DNA of 16,014 nt, taken from assembly GCA_045577635.1 (NCBI GenBank), contig JAZNIS010000083.1, positions 1-16,014 on the forward strand. The letters are read 5' to 3'. Below the pieces are notes generated by a model that saw nothing but the letters and a program-made list of their open reading frames with translations, did no database searches and was not told the origin of the DNA. This document shows, piece after piece, positions 6,774 through 13,441 of the stretch. A program made the position numbers and the translations under genes. How positions within the stretch are numbered: position 1 is the first letter of the stretch; each line of letters begins with the position of its first letter. This stretch comes from UBA6345 sp045577635 (lineage in GTDB: Bacteria > Bacillota > Clostridia > Christensenellales > UBA1242).

Positions 6774-8396
6774 TTAATAAATTCCGTGGTCGTTTGCAAG
6801 TTGATTTGGATTTGGTTGTTCTTCTGTGTCGGTAACAAGGCAGGTTGTGGTTAACATAATTGCTGCCACACTGCAAGCATTTGTTAGGGCAGTAATTGTA
6901 ACTTTTGTTGGGTCAATAATTCCATTTTCAATTAAATCACCATAACTATTGTTAAGTGCATCGTAACCATAGTTTGAGTTTTCATTGTTTAAAATATTGT
7001 TAACAACAACACCACCGTTAACACCGGAGTTTTCGGCTATTTGATTAATAGGTGCAGTTAAACTTTTTAAAACAACAGTTGCTCCTGTTTTTTCATCACC
7101 TGTTAAACCATTAATAAACTCTTGCAGTGCAGGTATGCACTTAATTAAGGCAACACCACCGCCAGCAACAATTCCCATTTCGGTTGCACTTTTTGTTGCT
7201 GAAATTGCATCTTCAATTCGCAGTTTCTTTTCCTGCATTTCAGGTTCGGTGGTTGAGCCAACTGAAATTACTGCAACTCCACCTGTTAATTTTGCTAATC
7301 TTTCGGTTAGTTTTTCTTTATCAAATTCATTTTCGGCTAAATTAATTTGAGCTTTAATTTTGGCAATTTGATTATCTATTTCGGTTTTATTTCCGTTGCC
7401 ACCTGAAATTAAGCAGTTGTCTTTTGTTACTTTAACGGTTTTTGCTTTTCCCAACATTTCAAAATTATAGTTGTTTAAAGTAATTCCTAAATCGCTAGAA
7501 ATTACTGTTCCACCTGTTAAAACTGCAATGTCCTGCATAAAACCTTTTCTTTTATCACCGTAGGCAGGGGATTTTACTGCAACACAATTTAAATTACCCC
7601 TTAATTTATTTAAAACAATGGTTGCTAAAACTTCGTTTTCAATGTCGTCTGCAATAATTAATAGTGGAACATTTTTTGAACTAATTTCTTCTAAAATAGG
7701 TAAAAGTTCTTTAATGTTATTAATTTTGTTTTCACATAGCAAAATGTAGGCATTATCCAAATTTGCTTCTAGTGTTTCAGGATTTGTTACCATATATGGC
7801 GATAAAAAGCCCCTTTCAAACTGCATACCTTCAACAACTTTTAGTTCTGTTTTAAAAGTTTTGCCATCTTCAACTGTAATAACACCATTATTGCCAACTT
7901 TTTCAAAGGCAGTTGCAATTAATTTTCCAATTTCTTCATCACCAGCACTAATTGAAGCAATTTGAAAAATTTCGGTGCTATTATTAACAGGTTTGCTAAA
8001 TTTTTTTAATTGTTCGCAAACAACTTCGCAAGCTTTTAAAATCCCTTTTTTTAGTATGATAGGGTTTGCTCCGGCAGTGTAGTTTTTAATGCCTTCGCTA
8101 ATTAATTGCTCGGCTAAAACACAAGCAGTTGTTGTGCCATCACCAGCAACTTCGTTGGTTTTTATGCTAACTTCTTTAATTAAACTTGCACCCATATTTT
8201 CAAACTTATCGGGTAAGGTTATTTCCTTTGCAATTGTAACACCGTCGTTGGTAATTAATGGTGTGGCAAACTTACGGTCTAACACAACATTTCTGCCTTT
8301 TGGTCCAATTGTGACCTTAACTGCTGCTGCAAGTTTTTTAACACCTTGCTCTAATTTTTTTATTCCGTCAAAACCTTGCAATATCTCTTTTGCCAT
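6774..8396 (-). CDS. groEL: 60-kDa chaperonin GroEL
   Basis: 540 residues, close to the usual 540-548. ATP-driven double-ring chaperonin that folds client proteins with GroES. ATPase residues are kept: NDGVTIAKE (Asp51), AGDGTTTA (Asp86) and RIEDAISATK with the hydrolysis Asp, followed by GIVAGGGVAL. The apical segment has FERGFLSPYMVTNPE and YGDKRKGFMQDIAVLTGG. Start ATG at 8396-8394 has GGAGG 7 nt upstream, inside the end of groES; two bases separate the genes, so translation is probably coupled. The C-terminus ends PNPNQLANDHGIY and lacks the Gly-Gly-Met tail common in other GroELs, and includes Cys residues in CSVAAIMLTTTCLV. No internal frameshift is seen. It converges on the terminator at 6732-6762. 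Confidence 0.98.
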   Translation of the reverse strand: MAKEILQGFDGIKKLEQGVKKLAAAVKVTIGPKGRNVVLDRKFATPLITNDGVTIAKEITLPDKFENMGASLIKEVSIKTNEVAGDGTTTACVLAEQLISEGIKNYTAGANPIILKKGILKACEVVCEQLKKFSKPVNNSTEIFQIASISAGDEEIGKLIATAFEKVGNNGVITVEDGKTFKTELKVVEGMQFERGFLSPYMVTNPETLEANLDNAYILLCENKINNIKELLPILEEISSKNVPLLIIADDIENEVLATIVLNKLRGNLNCVAVKSPAYGDKRKGFMQDIAVLTGGTVISSDLGITLNNYNFEMLGKAKTVKVTKDNCLISGGNGNKTEIDNQIAKIKAQINLAENEFDKEKLTERLAKLTGGVAVISVGSTTEPEMQEKKLRIEDAISATKSATEMGIVAGGGVALIKCIPALQEFINGLTGDEKTGATVVLKSLTAPINQIAENSGVNGGVVVNNILNNENSNYGYDALNNSYGDLIENGIIDPTKVTITALTNACSVAAIMLTTTCLVTDTEEQPNPNQLANDHGIY

Positions 8397-8398
8397 AA

Positions 8399-8680
8399 TT
8401 AATCCTCCAAAATTGCCAAAATATCGGCTTGTTTAATAAGTAAAAATGTTTCATTTTTAATTTTAAATTCGGTTGTTGCATATTTGTTAAACAAAACTTT
8501 GTTTCCCACTTTAACAACTATTTCAGTTTCTTCTCCATCAATTTTTCCACCACTGCCAACACAAATTACTTCGGCAATGTTTGGCTTGTCTTTTGCAATA
8601 TCAGGCAAAACAATTCCTGTTTCTTGCTCTGTTTGGGTTTCTTTTAACAGTATCTTGTCAAATAGTGGTTTAATTTTCAT
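8399..8680 (-). CDS. groES: 10-kDa co-chaperonin GroES
   Basis: 93 residues, normal length. Forms the heptameric lid of GroEL. It begins MKIKPLFDKILLKE, has a mobile-loop region (ETQTEQETGIVLPDIAKDKP) with the hydrophobic IVL tripeptide that contacts GroEL, then EVICVGSGGKI and the core ending VLFNKYATTEFKI. ATG at 8680-8678 has AAGGAG 6 nt upstream. First gene of a groES-groEL pair. No CIRCE element (TTAGCACTC-N9-GAGTGCTAA) can be found upstream, so heat control by HrcA at this site is not supported; several AT-rich palindromes lie there instead. Confidence 0.97.
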   Translation of the reverse strand: MKIKPLFDKILLKETQTEQETGIVLPDIAKDKPNIAEVICVGSGGKIDGEETEIVVKVGNKVLFNKYATTEFKIKNETFLLIKQADILAILED

Positions 8681-8801
8681 AGTAATCTCCTTAAAAGTTT
8701 TATTTAATTTTACAAAATTTATTTTGTTTTTTTAATTTAACAATCTAACGAAAAAATGTATATTTTTAAAAAAATTAACTTAATTTGATGAATTATCAAT
8801 T

Positions 8802-8830
8802 TTGCAAAATTAATTGTAATATACATAATT
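8802..8830 (+). promoter_or_regulatory. Probable promoter of the SPOR-domain gene
   Basis: TTGCAA (8802-8807), 16-nt spacer, CATAAT (8824-8829). The -35 sits inside a perfect 12-bp palindrome ATTTTGCAAAAT (8799-8810), a possible operator. Confidence 0.4.
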
Positions 8831-8862
8831 AAAACATCAAAAATTAAGGAATTCAATTTTAT

Positions 8863-9681
8863 ATGTCAAAACAAAAACTAAAATATTTAGAAACAAAATT
8901 AATAAAGCGAAAAAATAAAAATGTGGGTAAGGGTTTTAAAGTTTTTTTTGTTTGTGTTATTTTAATTTTTGCAACAATATTTATTTCAGGTAATTTGGGT
9001 GCTGTTTTAAAATTAAATCCCGTTTCGTTTTTGTTTGGTGGTGATAGTTATGAAATAAAAAAACACAGTTATTATGCTGTGCTTATGGGTGAGTATGATA
9101 ATAGGGCAGAAGCAGAAGCTGTTGCGAGTGGTGTTGCAGTTATGGGTGCTGCTGCTTATGTTTGGCAGTTAGATAATAAGTTTTTGGTTGTTGGAAATGT
9201 TTATAATAATAAAGACGATGCTGAAAAAGTTTTAAAAAATGTTAGTGGAAACAATTATTCGGTTTCGGTTAAAGAAATTCCTTTTTTAAAAATTAATTTA
9301 AATGAGAGTGATTTAACAAACGAGCAAACCAAACTTTTAGTTTCTGCTGTAAAATTTTTAGATACGGTTTATGAAAGGTGCTATGATTATTCGGTTAAGT
9401 TTGATAAAGGTGAAGTGGTGGCAACAGTTGTTTCTAGTGAGTTAAATGGTTTAAAGGGCGAAGTTTTGGTTTGGGCAAATAAGTTGGATTTAATTAATAG
9501 TTATATGTTAACTAATAAAGGTGTGTTAATTAAAAATGCTTACATTACAGTTTTAGCAGAACTTGAAAAATCGGTTTTATCGGTTATTAGTGGAAATTCA
9601 ACAAATAAGGATTTAAAATATTTAACAACAGCAGTTACGGTTGCAAAATACAACCTTTATAAAAACATTAATTCCTATTAA
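8863..9681 (+). CDS. SPOR-domain membrane protein
   Basis: 272 residues. Lys/Arg-rich cytoplasmic N-terminus (1-25), one membrane segment (about 25-48, FKVFFVCVILIFATIFISG) and an extracytoplasmic remainder. Residues about 68-138 fit a SPOR domain: SYYAVLMGEYDNRAEAEAVA then FLVVGNVYNNKDDAEKVLKN, the two beta-alpha repeats of that fold. SPOR domains bind denuded peptidoglycan at division or remodelling sites, so a role in cell wall or division is likely; the C-terminal 130 residues (helical, LDTVYERCYDYS and LINSYMLTNKG) are not recognised. AAGGA lies 12 nt before the ATG, longer than usual spacing. Divergent from groES; lspA follows after 91 bp. No terminator is visible between them. Confidence 0.75.
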   Translation: MSKQKLKYLETKLIKRKNKNVGKGFKVFFVCVILIFATIFISGNLGAVLKLNPVSFLFGGDSYEIKKHSYYAVLMGEYDNRAEAEAVASGVAVMGAAAYVWQLDNKFLVVGNVYNNKDDAEKVLKNVSGNNYSVSVKEIPFLKINLNESDLTNEQTKLLVSAVKFLDTVYERCYDYSVKFDKGEVVATVVSSELNGLKGEVLVWANKLDLINSYMLTNKGVLIKNAYITVLAELEKSVLSVISGNSTNKDLKYLTTAVTVAKYNLYKNINSY

Positions 9682-9737
9682 TTTGTAAAATAACAGCAAT
9701 AAAATGATTTAAAAACTTTAAATTACAATAAAATTAG

Positions 9738-9766
9738 TTTAAAAAAAATAAAAAATATAGTAATAT
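9738..9766 (+). promoter_or_regulatory. Possible promoter giving leaderless lspA
   Basis: TTTAAA (9738-9743), 17-nt spacer, TAATAT (9761-9766). Seven bases downstream is 9773, the A of the lspA ATG. No ribosome binding site precedes that ATG. Confidence 0.35.
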
Positions 9767-9772
9767 TTAATT

Positions 9773-10291
9773 ATGAAAAATAGATGGATTGCATTTGGCA
9801 TTAAAGTTTTGGCAATTATATTTATGGTTGCTATTGATTTGCTTACTAAAATATACTTTGAAAATTACTTTATGTCGGGTGGCGAAGATATTATTTTAAT
9901 AAAAAATGTTTTGGGTTTCACCTACACTTTTAACACAGGTGCAGCATTTGGCATTTTAGGAAAAAATACTGTTCTATTAATTATTTTTACAGTGTTCTTT
10001 TTGGCTATTTTTTGGTTTGTTGATTTTTATTATAAATCAAATAATGGTTGGTATATTGCAGGTTTTTCTTTAATTGTTGGTGGTGCAATTGGAAACTTTG
10101 TTGATAGAATTTTTTTAGGTGGGGTTAGGGATTTTATTCAATTAAAATTTATTGATTTTCCTATTTTTAACTTTGCTGATATATTTTTAACTGTTGGTGT
10201 TATTTGTTATATTATTTATCTAATTTTTTATGAGTTTCAAAAACCTAAAAAGGAAGTAAAAGATATTACAGAGGAAGATAATATTGATTGA
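9773..10291 (+). CDS. lspA: Lipoprotein signal peptidase (signal peptidase II)
   Basis: 172 residues, typical length. Membrane aspartyl protease that removes signal peptides from prolipoproteins after lipid attachment. Four hydrophobic segments are visible (about 7-23, 65-84, 95-108, 135-153). Conserved blocks: DLLTK (22-26), NTGAAFGIL (54-62), VGGAIGNFVDRIFLGGVRDF with catalytic Asp111, and FNFADIFLTVG with catalytic Asp136. The start ATG has no Shine-Dalgarno sequence; the A/T-rich leader instead carries -10-like boxes placing the transcript start at or near the ATG. The TGA stop (10289-10291) overlaps the next gene, as in the lspA-rluD-type pair (ylyB) of Bacillus. Confidence 0.97.
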   Translation: MKNRWIAFGIKVLAIIFMVAIDLLTKIYFENYFMSGGEDIILIKNVLGFTYTFNTGAAFGILGKNTVLLIIFTVFFLAIFWFVDFYYKSNNGWYIAGFSLIVGGAIGNFVDRIFLGGVRDFIQLKFIDFPIFNFADIFLTVGVICYIIYLIFYEFQKPKKEVKDITEEDNID

Positions 10292-11189
10292 TTTAGTTGT
10301 TGATAGTGAACATAGTAAGGTTAGGTTAGATGCATATTTGTTTGAATATGATAGCAATTTTACTAGGTCGCATTATAAAAACTTAATAACCGAAGGAAAT
10401 GTTTTGGTAAATGGTAAACAAGTTAAGGCAGGGTATGCTTTAAAGGTTGGTGATACTGTTTCGGTAAATTTATTACCACCAAAACCACTTGAAACAAAAG
10501 CCGAAGATATTCCGTTAAACATTGTTTATGAAGATTCCGATTTGGCAGTTATTAACAAACCAAAAGGAATGGTTGTGCACCCAGGAAATGGAAATTGGGA
10601 AGGAACTCTTGTTAATGCTTTACTATATAACATTAAGGATTTAAGTGGTATTAATGGGGTTATTAGGCCGGGAATTGTGCATAGGTTAGATAAAGACACA
10701 ACAGGGTTGTTGGTTGTTGCAAAAAACGACTTTGCTCATGTTGAATTAAGTAAACAAATTGCAGAAAAAACCTGTAAACGAATTTATTGGGCACTACTTC
10801 AAGGAAACTTGCCAAACGATAGTGGTGTTATTAAAAACAATTTGGGTAGAGACCCTAAAAATAGGTTAAGATTTACTGTTGTTGAAAGTGGTGGAAAGGT
10901 TGCCGAAACACACTATAAAGTTTTACAAAGATATAAAGAGTATTGTTTGGTAGAGTTTGAATTAAAAACGGGCAGGACTCATCAAATTAGAGTTCATGCA
11001 AAACATTTAAATCACCCAATAGTTGGCGATGACCTATATAATGGAAAAAGCAAATTTAAAACCGATGGTCAAATGTTGCATGCAAAAGTTTTAAAATTTG
11101 TTCATCCAAAAACAGGTGAAGAAATGGAGTTTTCAACCGAACTTCCAAAATATTTTGAAAAAATTTTACAAGGTTTACAAACAATTTAA
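10284..11189 (+). CDS. RluD-type pseudouridine synthase with S4 domain
   Basis: 301 residues. An N-terminal S4 RNA-binding domain (about 13-60: RLDAYLFEYDSNFTRSHYKN, then GNVLVNGKQVKAGYALKVGD) precedes the RluA catalytic domain with HRLDKDTTGLLVVAKN (133-148, catalytic Asp136) and TGRTHQIRVHAKHLNHPI. RluD homologues modify 23S rRNA (helix 69 in E. coli); the same target here is inference. The reading frame begins at TTG 10284, 8 nt inside lspA, with GAGG 9 nt upstream; no nearby ATG fits, and MIDLVVDSEHSKVRLD aligns with typical starts. Overlap with lspA indicates translational coupling. Corresponds in position to B. subtilis ylyB. Confidence 0.95.
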   Translation: MIDLVVDSEHSKVRLDAYLFEYDSNFTRSHYKNLITEGNVLVNGKQVKAGYALKVGDTVSVNLLPPKPLETKAEDIPLNIVYEDSDLAVINKPKGMVVHPGNGNWEGTLVNALLYNIKDLSGINGVIRPGIVHRLDKDTTGLLVVAKNDFAHVELSKQIAEKTCKRIYWALLQGNLPNDSGVIKNNLGRDPKNRLRFTVVESGGKVAETHYKVLQRYKEYCLVEFELKTGRTHQIRVHAKHLNHPIVGDDLYNGKSKFKTDGQMLHAKVLKFVHPKTGEEMEFSTELPKYFEKILQGLQTI

Positions 11190-11207
11190 TTTAAAGGAGA
11201 AAATGTT

Positions 11208-11462
11208 ATGAATCATAGTTTAAGGTCTGTTGCAAATGTTCTTGCATACATTGGTGTTATTTTAGTTGCTGCATCATTAATTGTAAGCTCTATATTTCAA
11301 GGTTATCAATTTTCATTAATTTTAAGCAGAATTGCAAGTTTAATTTCTTACATTTTACTTATTATTTCAAGTTTTATGTATGCAAAAAGCCGCAGAAGTG
11401 TTGTTTATTTAATTGTGTGGTTAGTTGCAGTTGTGTTAATTGTTGTTTCCTACATTATTTAA
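11208..11462 (+). CDS. Small membrane protein, three predicted helices
   Basis: 84 residues, with AAAGGAG 8 nt before the ATG. Three hydrophobic segments: about 9-29 (VLAYIGVILVAASLIVSSIF), 36-58 (SLILSRIASLISYILLIISS) and 66-84 (VVYLIVWLVAVVLIVVSYI). Between the second and third lies KSRRS, so that loop is probably cytoplasmic. No family recognised and no catalytic motif. It follows the rluD-type gene by 18 bp with a strong ribosome binding site, so it is probably the last gene of the lspA operon. Function unknown. Confidence 0.8.
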   Translation: MNHSLRSVANVLAYIGVILVAASLIVSSIFQGYQFSLILSRIASLISYILLIISSFMYAKSRRSVVYLIVWLVAVVLIVVSYII

Positions 11463-11471
11463 TTGGTAATC

Positions 11472-11499
11472 TTGACAAAGCAAACTTTTTTTGTATAAT
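11472..11499 (+). promoter_or_regulatory. Consensus promoter for candidate small RNA
   Basis: Both hexamers are perfect: TTGACA (11472-11477) and TATAAT (11494-11499), with a 16-nt spacer. It is one of the strongest-looking promoters in the window. No coding region with a ribosome binding site follows; the hairpin at 11506 does. Confidence 0.8.
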
Positions 11500-11505
11500 A
11501 ATATT

Positions 11506-11558
11506 GTCGGTTTGATAAATTGCTACATTTCGTAGGCAGTTAATTCGCCGACTTTTTT
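11506..11558 (+). ncRNA. Candidate ~53-nt terminated small RNA
   Basis: The predicted transcript start (11506) is the first base of a closing stem GTCGG/CCGAC (11506-11510 with 11548-11552). Inside, a 9-bp helix with one bulged G pairs 11518-11526 with 11532-11541 around the loop ATTTC, separated from the closing stem by an asymmetric internal loop. T6 follows at once, then A and T7. No open frame or ribosome binding site. It may be an independent small RNA, and the hairpin can also end readthrough from the 84-residue gene. No known riboswitch or RNA family was recognised. The next gene has its own promoter downstream, so a leader role is less likely. Confidence 0.5.
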
Positions 11559-11581
11559 ATTTTTTTATAAAGGTTGTTTTG

Positions 11582-11610
11582 TTGCTAATTTTTATTTTAA
11601 GTGATAAAAT
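11582..11610 (+). promoter_or_regulatory. Promoter predicting a leaderless mRNA
   Basis: TTGCTA (11582-11587), exactly 17 nt, TAAAAT (11605-11610). Seven bases on is 11617, the A of the next gene's ATG, and no ribosome binding site is present. Confidence 0.55.
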
Positions 11611-11616
11611 TTAGTT

Positions 11617-11949
11617 ATGGATTTAAAGAGTTTTTTTAAAAATAAATTTCAAATAGTTGCCATGATTTTATTAGCATTTGTTATTACATCTGCTTGTTTA
11701 ATGGAAGTTAGTTCTGTTTTTTATTATCTAACTTGTGGCTTTGCAGCAGTTATGTGTTGGGTTGAATCGGCATATTTTTTTGTTAAGTTTAAAAACAAAA
11801 AACACGATTCTCAACTTGATTTGTTACCCCTTACACCTGAACAAAGAATGGGGATAGAAAAACAAAACAAATATAACAGAGCAAACATTATGATTAAAGC
11901 AATTATGCTAGTTTTGGCAGGTATTGTGTTTGTTGCATTAATGATTTAA
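11617..11949 (+). CDS. Small membrane protein, three predicted helices
   Basis: 110 residues. Hydrophobic segments at about 11-29 (FQIVAMILLAFVITSACLM), 33-54 (SVFYYLTCGFAAVMCWVESAYF) and 91-110 (IMIKAIMLVLAGIVFVALMI). A charged linker between the second and third contains LLPLTPEQRMGIEKQNKYNR. No family recognised and no catalytic motif. It lies alone between the candidate small RNA and a terminator, read from its own promoter, probably without a 5' leader. The start is the only ATG close to the promoter; the next in-frame ATG (residue 16) would cut into the first helix. Confidence 0.75.
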   Translation: MDLKSFFKNKFQIVAMILLAFVITSACLMEVSSVFYYLTCGFAAVMCWVESAYFFVKFKNKKHDSQLDLLPLTPEQRMGIEKQNKYNRANIMIKAIMLVLAGIVFVALMI

Positions 11950-11983
11950 AAGTGGTAGTAATAACGACACCACTTTTATTTTT
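11948..11983 (+). terminator. Intrinsic terminator before tig
   Basis: 9-bp stem AAAAGTGGT/ACCACTTTT (11948-11956 with 11969-11977) with a 12-nt loop, then ATTTTTT. The stem starts inside the stop codon of the preceding gene. Confidence 0.8.
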
Positions 11984-11992
11984 TACCATTTT

Positions 11993-12022
11993 TTGCAAAA
12001 ACTATTTGCTTTTTAGTATAAT
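11993..12022 (+). promoter_or_regulatory. Promoter of tig-clpP-clpX
   Basis: TTGCAA (11993-11998), 18-nt spacer, perfect TATAAT (12017-12022). Start near 12029, leaving a leader of about 59 nt before the tig ATG. Confidence 0.7.
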
Positions 12023-12087
12023 ATTGGATTGCAAAAATCAAATAAAAGTGTTAAAATAACGGGTAGTTAAAATTTTAAGGAGATACT

Positions 12088-13377
12088 ATGGATTACAAGA
12101 TTAAAAAACTAGAAAATAGCATGGTGCAAATTAATCTTACATTAGATAAAGCTGAATGGGACAAAGCTGTTACCGAAGCTTACAATCGCACAAAAGGAAA
12201 ATATAGAGTAGAAGGTTTCCGTCAAGGTAAAGCACCAAGAAAAGTTATTGAAAAACAATATGGTGCAAATGTTTTCTATGAAGAAGCATTAAGCGAAGGT
12301 TTTTACAGAGCATATAACGAAATTTTAACAAAAGAAGGCAATATTATGCCTGTTGATGCTCCTGACCTAAATGTTAAAAGAATTGATGAAAACGGTGTTG
12401 AATTAGAAGCAACAGTTGTTGTTGTTCCACAAGTTAAAGTTAACAAATACACAGGTTTAGATGTTGAATTAAAAACTAAAAAAGTTACTAAAAAAGATGT
12501 TGATGCTGAATTAGATCGTGTTAAAGAACAAAATGTTAGATTTGTTGAAGTTGACAGAGAAATTAAAGAAGGCGATGTTGCTAACATTGATTTTGTTGGT
12601 TCAATTAACGATGTTCCATTTGATAATGGTGCAGCTCAAGGTCATGATTTAGAAATTGGTAGCCACAGTTTTATTGAAGGTTTTGAAGAACAATTAGTTG
12701 GATTAAAAGCTGGTGATGAAAAAGCTGTTATGGTTACTTTCCCTGCAGATTATCATGCAAAAGAACTTGCTGGTAAACCTGCTAAATTTGATTGTAAAGT
12801 AAATGCAGTTAAAGAAAAACAATATCCAGAACTTAACGATGAATTTGCTTCAAATGTTTCAGAATTTGAAACTTTTGCTGAATTTAAAGCTCACATTGAA
12901 GAACATTTACAAGAACATTTAAATGAACATGCAAGAGTTGATGCTGAAAATGAAATTATTGATAAAATTATTGAAAACACCGAAGTTGATATTCCTGCTG
13001 TTATGGTTGAAAATGAACTTGATGAAATCATGAAAGATATGGAATACAGATTAATGTATCAAGGTTTAAATTTACAAACTTATGCTGAATATATGAAAAC
13101 CACTGTTGAAGCAATTAGAGAAAGCAGCCGTGAAAGAGCATTAAAATCTGTTAAAGTTAGATTAATTTTAACTCACATTTTAGAAAAAGAAAAAATTGAT
13201 GTTACTGATGCTGAAGTTGATGCTAAAATTGAAGAAATGGCAAAAAATGCTAATGTTTCTGTAAAAGATTACAAGAAAAATCTTAACGAAAACAGAATAA
13301 ACTACTTCAAAAATGAAATACTTATGAGTAAACTATTAACTTTCTTAATTGATAAAAATGTTAAAAAAAGTAAATAG
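12088..13377 (+). CDS. tig: Trigger factor
   Basis: 429 residues, normal length. Ribosome-bound chaperone and peptidyl-prolyl isomerase that meets nascent chains at the exit tunnel. The N-terminal domain carries the ribosome-binding signature GFRQGKAPRKVIEKQYG (43-59). An FKBP-like domain spans about 150-245 (EGDVANIDFVGSINDVPFDNG, then FIEGFEEQLVGLKAGDEKAVMVTFP). A helical C-terminal substrate-cradle domain runs from about 250 and ends KNVKKSK. AAGGAG sits 5 nt before the ATG. clpP follows after 64 bp and clpX after that, a conserved Bacillota order (tig-clpP/clpX). An AT-rich imperfect inverted repeat in the tig-clpP gap is not a convincing terminator. Confidence 0.98.
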   Translation: MDYKIKKLENSMVQINLTLDKAEWDKAVTEAYNRTKGKYRVEGFRQGKAPRKVIEKQYGANVFYEEALSEGFYRAYNEILTKEGNIMPVDAPDLNVKRIDENGVELEATVVVVPQVKVNKYTGLDVELKTKKVTKKDVDAELDRVKEQNVRFVEVDREIKEGDVANIDFVGSINDVPFDNGAAQGHDLEIGSHSFIEGFEEQLVGLKAGDEKAVMVTFPADYHAKELAGKPAKFDCKVNAVKEKQYPELNDEFASNVSEFETFAEFKAHIEEHLQEHLNEHARVDAENEIIDKIIENTEVDIPAVMVENELDEIMKDMEYRLMYQGLNLQTYAEYMKTTVEAIRESSRERALKSVKVRLILTHILEKEKIDVTDAEVDAKIEEMAKNANVSVKDYKKNLNENRINYFKNEILMSKLLTFLIDKNVKKSK

Positions 13378-13441
13378 TTGTTTTCAAATAAATTTAAAAC
13401 TAAATTTGTTTATTTATTAAAATTTTTTTGGAGGCCGAATT

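Noticed and set aside
8089..8436. 115-residue open frame on the + strand over groEL/groES
   Set aside because: It is antisense to two certain chaperonin genes, lacks a ribosome binding site and has composition typical of a shadow frame.
8681..8862. CIRCE or CtsR operator upstream of groES
   Set aside because: Neither TTAGCACTC-N9-GAGTGCTAA nor GGTCAAA repeats are present on either strand.
9773..10291. Mycoplasma-type genetic code (TGA read as Trp), considered because of the high AT content
   Set aside because: TGA at 10289-10291 ends lspA at the expected length and Trp codons in ileS and elsewhere are TGG.
13378..13441. Terminator between tig and clpP
   Set aside because: The AT-only inverted repeat is imperfect and has no GC core; the T run at 13422-13429 directly precedes the clpP ribosome binding site.
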